5,845 bases of DNA from assembly GCA_021811505.1 (NCBI GenBank), contig JAJZOM010000021.1, forward strand, positions 1 to 5,845. The letters are read 5' to 3'. Below are positions 1 to 5,455 of this stretch, one piece after another. The DNA comes from Thermoplasmata archaeon (GTDB lineage Archaea > Thermoplasmatota > Thermoplasmata > Thermoplasmatales > Thermoplasmataceae). Under the pieces are notes generated by a model that searched no databases, was not told where the DNA came from, and worked only from the letters and a program-made list of their open reading frames with translations. The translations under genes were made by a program, and so were the position numbers. How positions within the stretch are numbered: position 1 is the first letter of the stretch; the number at the start of each line of letters is the position of its first letter.

Positions 1-798
1 TGCACCGAATTCCCTCAACTTGGAAATTTCACCGGTTGCAGTCCCCCCATCCAGCAGGATAATGCTCGTCCCGTTGCCTACAACCTGTTTGGGCCCATGT
101 ATGAATTCCCTGATCGCATAACCATCAGATATTGTGTTGGAGGATTCTTTCATCTTCAGTGCCCCTTCCAGGGCTGTTGGGTATAATAATCTTGAACCAA
201 GAAAAACTACGTGATTTCCGAGCCTGTCTGCAATGTCGCGAATGTTATCTTCATCAGCGAATATTTCCCTGATTGAAGAGTTTATCATCGGAATAGAATC
301 CCTCAGTTCCTTGTTGCAGAGAAGCATATAACTTTCCAGTACAACTGTAATTTGTGCGATATATGATTTTGTTGCCGCCAGAGCCATTTCCTTGCCGACA
401 TTTGTGTAGATCGTAATGTCTGATAATTTGTATAGTTCGCTATTCTCACCGTTTGTAATCCCTATAACCGTCATTCCAAGCTCTTTTGCAAAGCCTGCCG
501 CGTTGAGGGCATCAGAACTTTCTCCTGATTGGCTGAATACTATGAGAACACTGTCAGAAAAGACTTCCCCCTTTGTGAACCAATAATGGAATTCTGATGC
601 CGGAATGGAGACTGGTGATATTCCTGTTCGATTCAGCAATATCTGGTAGAGCATTGCAGCGTGGAGACTGGTCCCGCTGCCAGTAAGAAATATGCGTCGA
701 GCTTTCCTTATTTCCACATTTGCTTTTCCAATACTATCCCAGGTGGAGTCCAGTATTTTGTCAAGAATCTCAGACTGTTCATATATTTCCCGTATCAT
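1..798 (-). CDS. Double-SIS sugar-phosphate isomerase/deaminase (GlmS isomerase-domain / GlmD-like), 3' end cut by window
   Basis: Minus-strand frame open from ATG at 798 to the left edge, giving 266 residues with no stop. The start resembles stand-alone GlmS-type SIS proteins (MIREIYEQSEIL). The first SIS domain has LTGSGTSLHAA at 38-48, FSQSGESSD at 88-96 and the AATKSY motif at 141-146. The second SIS starts near 197 with LGSRLLYPTALEGALKMKES. Glu218 and His234 lie 16 residues apart, the same spacing as E. coli GlmS Glu488 and His504. There is no N-terminal glutaminase domain, so it cannot use glutamine as GlmS does. Stand-alone proteins of this type in archaea include glucosamine-6-phosphate deaminase (GlmD), which yields fructose-6-phosphate and ammonia in the cytoplasm. 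It is transcribed divergently from the peptidase/AnmK genes. A fructosamine-type (FrlB/AgaS-like) deglycase is possible, and the missing C-terminus prevents a decision. A single-SIS MurNAc-6-P etherase (MurQ) is unlikely because two SIS domains are present. Confidence 0.9.
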   Translation of the reverse strand, partial: MIREIYEQSEILDKILDSTWDSIGKANVEIRKARRIFLTGSGTSLHAAMLYQILLNRTGISPVSIPASEFHYWFTKGEVFSDSVLIVFSQSGESSDALNAAGFAKELGMTVIGITNGENSELYKLSDITIYTNVGKEMALAATKSYIAQITVVLESYMLLCNKELRDSIPMINSSIREIFADEDNIRDIADRLGNHVVFLGSRLLYPTALEGALKMKESSNTISDGYAIREFIHGPKQVVGNGTSIILLDGGTATGEISKLREFGA

Positions 799-967
799 GT
801 GTTCCAAGATCAGCTACCTCTGGTTGCATTAAACACAAGTGATATTCGATTAAAATAACTTCTCTAAGCCCGTGACCTTGAATCACAACTTTGCATTCGG
901 GCAATTGAGCAACTGAAAGCTGATTGTTTGTTGCTTCCGGGACTATTCCGGCGAAAATTGTTAATAT
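799..967. promoter_or_regulatory. Divergent promoter region between SIS gene and nlpC
   Basis: This is the 169-base gap between two divergent starts, so both promoters must lie here. Toward the plus strand, TTAATAT at 961-967 is a TATA-like box. Just upstream are two direct copies of TTCCGG (935-940 and 946-951), 11 bases apart start to start. An inverted repeat, AGCAAC at 908-913 and GTTGCT at 930-935, encloses 16 bases. Toward the minus strand, AT-rich TATA candidates are TTTAATGC (826-833 on the minus strand) and ATTTTAATC (848-856 on the minus strand); I cannot tell which one drives the SIS gene. The repeats could be regulator binding sites, but this is inferred only from position and symmetry. 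Confidence 0.55.
961..967 (+). promoter_or_regulatory. TATA-like box of nlpC gene
   Basis: TTAATAT is identical to the box before the gene at 2986. A box centred at 964 would place the transcript start near 986-990, downstream of the GTG at 968. That makes the in-frame GTG at 986 a credible leaderless start for the peptidase. Confidence 0.4.
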
Positions 968-1675
968 GTGTCGGAATACTCTACTGTGTATTTTGTCGGA
1001 ATTAGTGTTGCGGATATCCGGAAAGAACCAAAATTCGAATCTGAAAGAGATTCACAATTGATTTATGGTGAGGAAGTCAGAGTAATCTCTTCACACTCTG
1101 AATATTCCCTCATAGAGGGGCGAGACGGCCTTCAAGGATACATGAAATCGAGACTCATAGTTAATGGAAAACCAAGAACGCATAAGCTAAAGGCAAGTTA
1201 TATTGCAGAAACTGCCAGATTCCCCTTTGGATCTTATGTCAGCAAAGAAGATGTTGATAAATATGGAATCCCGAGGAATATATTGACAGGAATTGGCAAC
1301 TTCGATTTTTCCGTGCCAGATCTTTCAAGGAGTTTTCTCGGGATACCATACCTCTGGGGAGGTACCTCCGACTTCGGTTTTGATTGCTCAGGCTTTGTCC
1401 AGAGGCTGTACAGATTCATCGGAAAAGAGCTCCCCCGCAACGCGGACTGGCAGAGGGATTTCACTGCAGATGTTCCGGGATTTGAAAAAGCGATACCGGG
1501 GGACCTTGTTTTCTTCAAGAATCATGTCGCATTATATCTTGGAAATAACATAATAATACACGCAAACGGCTATGATGCCTCCATTAGCATGACGGATCTC
1601 TCTGACGAGAGCGAATATTCCGGGGAACTGCTTTCAATATTCGAAAAAATTGGAAGAGTCCAGAAGAGCCTTTGA
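968..1675 (+). CDS. SH3b + NlpC/P60 cysteine peptidase, YkfC-like gamma-D-Glu-diaminopimelate endopeptidase
   Basis: 235 residues from GTG 968; TAA at 962-964 blocks any earlier start, and GTG 986 is an alternative (see TATA box). Residues about 10-65 look like a bacterial SH3b domain (VADIRKEP, then LIYGEEVRVI). Residues about 118-233 are NlpC/P60: FLGIPYLWGGTS, then DCSGF with the catalytic Cys140, PGDLVFF at 177-183, HVALYLG with His186, and IIIHANG with His198 as third catalytic residue. There is no signal peptide or membrane segment, so the enzyme should be cytoplasmic. The LPRNADWQ stretch after the cysteine and the N-terminal SH3b domain resemble YkfC, which removes L-Ala-gamma-D-Glu from free muropeptides during recycling rather than attacking intact wall. 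It is shorter than Bacillus YkfC, with one recognisable SH3b domain. The anmK gene lies downstream on the same strand. Family assignment is firm; the exact bond cleaved is inferred. Confidence 0.93.
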   Translation: MSEYSTVYFVGISVADIRKEPKFESERDSQLIYGEEVRVISSHSEYSLIEGRDGLQGYMKSRLIVNGKPRTHKLKASYIAETARFPFGSYVSKEDVDKYGIPRNILTGIGNFDFSVPDLSRSFLGIPYLWGGTSDFGFDCSGFVQRLYRFIGKELPRNADWQRDFTADVPGFEKAIPGDLVFFKNHVALYLGNNIIIHANGYDASISMTDLSDESEYSGELLSIFEKIGRVQKSL

Positions 1676-1683
1676 GGTGTCAA

Positions 1684-1794
1684 ATGCATCAGACAAAATT
1701 CAAAAGCCTATGCCTCGTTCAATGGAGAGGCCGACCGGTTGCCAGCCCTCCCTGCTTTCGGGAGTCCGATTGTTTTGAGAGACGTTTCACATGA
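1684..1794 (+). CDS. Possible 36-residue small protein between nlpC and anmK
   Basis: An ATG at 1684 opens a frame of 36 codons ending in TGA at 1792-1794, which overlaps the anmK ATG as ATGA. GAGGTG at 1674-1679, partly inside the nlpC stop, is a good match to the archaeal anti-Shine-Dalgarno and sits 4 bases before the ATG. The frame therefore fills the nlpC-anmK gap and could couple anmK translation to that of nlpC. The peptide is basic and has cysteines at 10, 24 and 30 but no recognisable domain. Codon choice is unlike the neighbours (CGA, CCG, CGG, CGT), which argues against it. It may be a real small protein, a translational relay, or chance. Confidence 0.25.
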   Translation: MHQTKFKSLCLVQWRGRPVASPPCFRESDCFERRFT

Positions 1795-2891
1795 GAATCC
1801 TTTCCATGATGTCAGGCACCTCCACGGATGGGATAAGCTGGGTTATTGCCGATCTGGAAGAGGATATGGAAGGAATACATTTTCATATAATTGAAAGCGG
1901 TGTCCACAAATTCATGCCACATGTTCGCGATGAACTTCTTTTGTTAACGAACAGCGGTGAGGGATCTCTGAAGACCGTTAACAGTGCCCATTGGAATTTA
2001 GGACGGGAGTTGATTCGGGCAGCAGGCAAAATGAAGAATAAGCCTGAAATTGCAGTTTTTTCTGGCCACACCCTGTATCATGCGGAGCAGTCTGGCGGTG
2101 TCCATGGAGGTACATTCCAGATTGGTGCTGTGGAACCACTTTCAGTTTATCTGAACGTGCCTGTCATTTCGGATTTCAGGTCAAGTGATGTGGCCGCAGG
2201 CGGAATGGGTGCACCACTGGTTCCATTGGCGGATAGTATACTTTTCGGGCCTGACCTGCTCGTTCTTAACATAGGCGGAATTTCCAATGTTTCCTTTACT
2301 GGAGAAAACATAGCCGGATTCGATTTGGGACCCGGAAACATGCTATTGGATGGAGCCATGAAAATTTTGTTCAAAAAGGAGTTTGATCATGATGGAACAA
2401 TAGCTCTTTCAGGAAAGATAATCCATGAGCTTCTTAATACACTGATGGAGGATGAATTCGTAAATGCAAACCCGCCAAAGAGTTGTGGCAGGGAGAGGTT
2501 TGGATCTCATTATCTTGAAAAAATACTTGGAAATCCATCTTTTTCAAACTATCCCCCGGAGGATATCATAACTACCCTTGCCGAGTTCACTGTACGAAGT
2601 ATAGAACGCAACATCAGGAAATATTTTCCTGCTGGCCTCAAGCTTGTGTGTGCTGGGGGTGGAGTAAAGAATAAGTATTTTACCGGGAGATTGTCGGAAC
2701 TATTTCCCGGAAAATTTCAGGTAAGTGATTCTATGGGAGTGCCTCATGAATTCCGTGAAGCACTCGCATTTGCGGTGATTGGTTACCTTTCATCAAGACT
2801 TAAGGCGTCGAATTCTGGGGCATCGGGTGCAAAAAAACTGATCCCGCTGGGCAAGGTAACTTTCAATGGCCTCAAAGACGTGAAATTCTGA
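1791..2891 (+). CDS. anmK: Anhydro-N-acetylmuramic acid kinase
   Basis: 366 residues, the normal length of the family (about 360-390). AnmK opens the 1,6-anhydro ring of anhydro-MurNAc and phosphorylates it with ATP, giving MurNAc-6-phosphate in the cytoplasm. The ASKHA-type ATP motif MSGTSTDGI is at 7-15, and SGHTLYH at 91-97 matches the family GHGQTVWH region. SDFRSSDVAAGGMGAPLVP (127-145) is the sugar-binding signature. LNIGGISNVSF (159-169) and FDLGPGNMLLD (177-187) follow, with Asp178 in the place of the catalytic base. The second ATP motif CAGGGVKN is at 287-294, and EALAFA starts at Glu323. All key motifs are intact. TGA shortly upstream in frame leaves ATG 1791 as first Met; it has no good Shine-Dalgarno of its own, and no clear TATA box is visible, so co-transcription with nlpC is likely. 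The related levoglucosan kinases are the main alternative. Anhydro-MurNAc is a bacterial wall product, so the gene is unexpected in an archaeon. Confidence 0.93.
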   Translation: MRILSMMSGTSTDGISWVIADLEEDMEGIHFHIIESGVHKFMPHVRDELLLLTNSGEGSLKTVNSAHWNLGRELIRAAGKMKNKPEIAVFSGHTLYHAEQSGGVHGGTFQIGAVEPLSVYLNVPVISDFRSSDVAAGGMGAPLVPLADSILFGPDLLVLNIGGISNVSFTGENIAGFDLGPGNMLLDGAMKILFKKEFDHDGTIALSGKIIHELLNTLMEDEFVNANPPKSCGRERFGSHYLEKILGNPSFSNYPPEDIITTLAEFTVRSIERNIRKYFPAGLKLVCAGGGVKNKYFTGRLSELFPGKFQVSDSMGVPHEFREALAFAVIGYLSSRLKASNSGASGAKKLIPLGKVTFNGLKDVKF

Positions 2892-2957
2892 TTGTTGTGA
2901 AGCATAAATGACTTTGCTGATAATTGCCATATTACTAAAAGTGAATTAGCAGAGAGA

Positions 2958-2964
2958 TTAATAT
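2958..2964 (+). promoter_or_regulatory. TATA-like box before secreted peptidase gene
   Basis: TTAATAT is centred 25 bases before ATG 2986 and preceded by a purine-rich AGAGAGA stretch that could act as a BRE. The spacing fits a leaderless archaeal transcript starting at the A of that ATG, and is too short for the GTG at 2971. Confidence 0.6.
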
Positions 2965-2985
2965 GGTACAGTGGGTGTTAGCAAC

Positions 2986-4197
2986 ATGGGTAAAAGGGTC
3001 ATTTTGGGCAATATCCACAGAATTTCCAGTTTGAAAATGCTGGTTGTGTTCATATCGGTTCTAACTCTGGTACTGCTATCTTTCAACATTTTTAACTATA
3101 ATCAGATAGGACATGCGACGGGATTAAATGATATTCAATACGATAAGGTATCATCGGGTTATTATCCTGGTTATTCTTACAATGGCCAAGATGCTGTAAA
3201 TTACGCGAGACTGGTAGACCAGAAATACTACCATTCATCATCCTATCCATCCGGAGCAAACACGAGGCTGTTTCAAAAGAACTTGGACTATTATGGTTCA
3301 GAGGACTGCGCCCATTTTGTCTCCGAAGCATTGATTTCCGGTGGACTCACATCCCTTGCTTCGAATCCTCCCGGAGATAATCTAACTGGATATGATCACA
3401 ATTATTTCGTTGGAAGCTATGGAATCGTTGGAGTTTACAGGCTTGCAGACTATCTTGCTGGCTACGATCTTCCGGTTTTTCCAAATAACGCAACAGATGA
3501 GCAGACAATAAGATATCAACCCATACCTGCCTCGTATTATGGATCACCTCATGCTTCAGTATACTATGTTACGAACGACAGTATGTTTCCTTCATATTTC
3601 CTCTCCCCGGGAGACGTGATCATTGACGGTGGAGCTGGAAATGGCCATGCAACGCTTTATGTCGGAAATGGAACTGTTATTCAGACTGATCCTGCAAACG
3701 TGTGGCAGTATAATCCAGCTACTGATAATAATATCAGTTTTTATGGGCTCCTGACGCTTAATGGACAAAATGTCTCAGCTCTCTACATACATATGCCGAC
3801 TATACTGCCACTGAAAACTGTCCGGATTACGGGAATACTTGGTGATACAATTGTAAATTCATCGCAGACAATAACTTCTGGTGGCGCCAGAATGCTGATG
3901 ATCGCTTCATTCCCGGATGGAGTAGGATTCGGGAATTACACATACAGGTGGACTGATAATGGTGTTGTGGTCTCCACGTCCCAAAGTTTCAATCTTTCTA
4001 TGTTCCCAGGAAACAATAACATCGAAGTTGAATCGACCGGAAGTAACGGAACTGCTTATGCAAATATGACATTATTCAATGGCGAGCCTGGGTTATCCGT
4101 ATTTGGACTTAACGAAATGTTTTCAGTTTCGATTCTGGCTGTCCCCATCATACTGGCAGTTGCAGGGATAGTCGTTTATGCGCTGAAAAGACGATGA
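2986..4197 (+). CDS. Secreted, membrane-anchored amidase-like (Amidase_6/NlpC fold) cysteine peptidase
   Basis: 403 residues from ATG 2986; a GTG at 2971 would add five residues, but the TATA spacing favours the ATG. Residues 16-36 are a hydrophobic signal or anchor segment after a basic start. The catalytic region has AVNYARLVD near 70-78, EDCAHFVSEAL with the likely nucleophile Cys108, SPGDVIID at about 207-214, and GHATLYVGNG with His221. This is the Amidase_6/NlpC-type arrangement. The third catalytic residue is not a clear His: VIQTDP follows, so Gln or Asp may serve. Residues about 275-367 form a PKD/Ig-like beta domain with a YRWTDNG motif. Residues 379-400 form a C-terminal membrane helix followed by KRR. 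Eleven N-X-S/T sequons are spread through the middle, which suggests a glycosylated protein outside the cell. Its context next to AnmK suggests it cleaves bacterial wall peptides or amides at the surface. Fold and topology are well supported; substrate is inferred. Confidence 0.82.
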   Translation: MGKRVILGNIHRISSLKMLVVFISVLTLVLLSFNIFNYNQIGHATGLNDIQYDKVSSGYYPGYSYNGQDAVNYARLVDQKYYHSSSYPSGANTRLFQKNLDYYGSEDCAHFVSEALISGGLTSLASNPPGDNLTGYDHNYFVGSYGIVGVYRLADYLAGYDLPVFPNNATDEQTIRYQPIPASYYGSPHASVYYVTNDSMFPSYFLSPGDVIIDGGAGNGHATLYVGNGTVIQTDPANVWQYNPATDNNISFYGLLTLNGQNVSALYIHMPTILPLKTVRITGILGDTIVNSSQTITSGGARMLMIASFPDGVGFGNYTYRWTDNGVVVSTSQSFNLSMFPGNNNIEVESTGSNGTAYANMTLFNGEPGLSVFGLNEMFSVSILAVPIILAVAGIVVYALKRR

Positions 4198-4225
4198 AAT
4201 GTTCACTGTATCACCTGCTACTGAT

Positions 4226-4245
4226 GGGGAGATACCCCTTTTATT
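4226..4245 (+). terminator. Hairpin plus T-run terminator after surface peptidase gene
   Basis: GGGG at 4226-4229 and CCCC at 4235-4238 pair around the loop AGATA and are followed by TTTTATT. It lies 29 bases after the stop of the surface peptidase and before the next promoter, so it probably separates two transcription units. The stem is only 4 bp; in archaea the T-run alone may be enough. Confidence 0.55.
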
Positions 4246-4279
4246 AAAAAATAACGAGGAAACAGCATTATTTTCAAAA

Positions 4280-4288
4280 TTTATAAAT
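4280..4288 (+). promoter_or_regulatory. TATA box of the S13 carboxypeptidase gene
   Basis: TTTATAAAT is a near-consensus archaeal TATA box in a very AT-rich stretch. Its centre is about 28 bases before ATG 4312 but only 16 before ATG 4300. A transcript would therefore start near 4310, which excludes the upstream ATG and supports an almost leaderless start at 4312. Confidence 0.65.
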
Positions 4289-4311
4289 TAAACTTTAAGA
4301 TGTTCCATTCC

Positions 4312-5403
4312 ATGAATTACCTCCTCTCATATTCATTTCGTGACAGTGATGGTAATGCCATCTCCTCCATGAACGAGGATATCCCAATTATGCCTGCCTC
4401 AAACATGAAGATCATCAGCGGATATGCAATTTACAAACTTCTTGGAAAAAACCACGAACTTGAGACTATCTTTTCAATTCATGGCGATACCCTCATAATC
4501 AGTGGCGGACCTATGCCGTTATTCTCTCAAAAAGATCTCATCAGCATTTCCGATGTTATTGGCAAAGTAGGAAGAAAGATCAACAGACTGGTATTTACCG
4601 ATAAGGTCCTGGACACAAAGAGATACGCGCCAGGATGGTCCATAGATGACAAACGATTCTGTTATCAGAGTGGTATCTCCACATTCTCGTTGAGCGAGGG
4701 TTGCTACATAAAAGGAGGTGAACAGATACAAACCCCTGATTCCTGCCATTCAGATGGTACTCTGGCGCACTCCGATCAGATCCAGAATCTGGGAAAGTCG
4801 TTGTGGAAGTTGGCAGGCGGTGACGGCAGACCGAGTATCCACAGGAAGGATGTGGAGACAGGGGAAATTCTCTTTACCCACAGGGAAACCGTCGGAGATA
4901 TTCTGGATCACATTGAAGAGGTGAGCTGTAACTTCTCCACCGAGGTTCTGACAAAATACCTTTCTCATTCGATACAGAAAAGAAGGGGCAACTGGAACGA
5001 TTCCATCAGAATAATAATGAAATTTCTTGGTGAATTGGGGCTCGATATTTCTGGAATCAATATTGCAGATGGTTCCGGCCTTTCAAGACTCAACGCTGTC
5101 CCTACCAGTTTTCTATCACAACTGATTCACAAAATCATTCAGTCAGGGGATTATGATTTTATCGACTACCTGCCATACCCGGGAAAGGGTACACTGAGAA
5201 ATAGGCTGTCAGAGCTTTCCCAATTCAAAATCAGAGCAAAAACGGGGAGCCTTTATGGAGTTTCAACTCTGTCAGGCTACATCAGAAAACTTGGGGTATC
5301 ATTCAGCATAGCAGTCAATAATTATACCGACACTGGAAAACCTGCAAGTGAAATAGTGGATCAGCTGCTTATAAACACCGTTAGAAAAATTCACGAGAAT
5401 TAG
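4312..5403 (+). CDS. D-alanyl-D-alanine carboxypeptidase/endopeptidase, family S13 (PBP4/DacB-like), no signal peptide
   Basis: 363 residues from ATG 4312; an in-frame ATG at 4300 would add four. All three active-site motifs are present: PASNMK with Ser30 and Lys33, SCN at 205-207, and KTG at 310-312, followed by SLYGVSTLSGY. The family signature DGSGLSRLN is at 253-261, and PGWSIDD at 107-113 matches the PGW.WDD stretch of PBP4. The family removes terminal D-Ala or cleaves D-Ala-meso-DAP bonds. Bacterial members are exported and about 450-480 residues long. Here the start is not a signal peptide, and the SxxK to SxN distance is about 175 residues against about 240 in E. coli PBP4, so an inserted domain is reduced or lost. 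A cytoplasmic role in trimming imported muropeptides fits the neighbours. Export by an unrecognised route cannot be excluded. It has its own promoter and follows a terminator. Confidence 0.9.
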   Translation: MNYLLSYSFRDSDGNAISSMNEDIPIMPASNMKIISGYAIYKLLGKNHELETIFSIHGDTLIISGGPMPLFSQKDLISISDVIGKVGRKINRLVFTDKVLDTKRYAPGWSIDDKRFCYQSGISTFSLSEGCYIKGGEQIQTPDSCHSDGTLAHSDQIQNLGKSLWKLAGGDGRPSIHRKDVETGEILFTHRETVGDILDHIEEVSCNFSTEVLTKYLSHSIQKRRGNWNDSIRIIMKFLGELGLDISGINIADGSGLSRLNAVPTSFLSQLIHKIIQSGDYDFIDYLPYPGKGTLRNRLSELSQFKIRAKTGSLYGVSTLSGYIRKLGVSFSIAVNNYTDTGKPASEIVDQLLINTVRKIHEN

Positions 5404-5426
5404 ACCCAAATTCCGTGATTGATTTA

Positions 5427-5433
5427 TTTATAT
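5427..5433 (+). promoter_or_regulatory. TATA box of the PLP decarboxylase gene
   Basis: TTTATAT, within an AT-rich run from 5421 to 5440, is centred 26 bases before ATG 5456. This is the classic archaeal spacing for a leaderless transcript. It shows that the gene need not depend on read-through from the S13 gene 52 bases upstream. Confidence 0.65.
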
Positions 5434-5455
5434 CTTTACTGATATTCATCCAGCG

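Noticed and set aside
779..829. Minus-strand 16-codon leader ORF (ATG 829) overlapping the SIS start, with an AT-rich box about 23 bases upstream
   Set aside because: It could be a leader peptide, but it is very short, has no similarity, and the SIS start at 798 already matches the family N-terminus; likely chance.
661..858. Plus-strand 65-codon open frame
   Set aside because: It lies mostly opposite the well-supported SIS gene, has no recognisable motif and no promoter.
872..886. GTGA...TCAC imperfect palindrome in the divergent promoter
   Set aside because: Only four paired bases per arm around a seven-base centre; too short to call an operator.
1748..1764. CTCCC/GGGAG hairpin with 7-base loop between nlpC and anmK
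   Set aside because: The T-run is several bases away and weak, and it lies inside the possible small ORF; it could be a minor structure but is not convincing as a terminator.
1681..1790. GC-richer intergenic stretch considered as a tRNA or small RNA
   Set aside because: No cloverleaf, T-loop or acceptor stem could be drawn.
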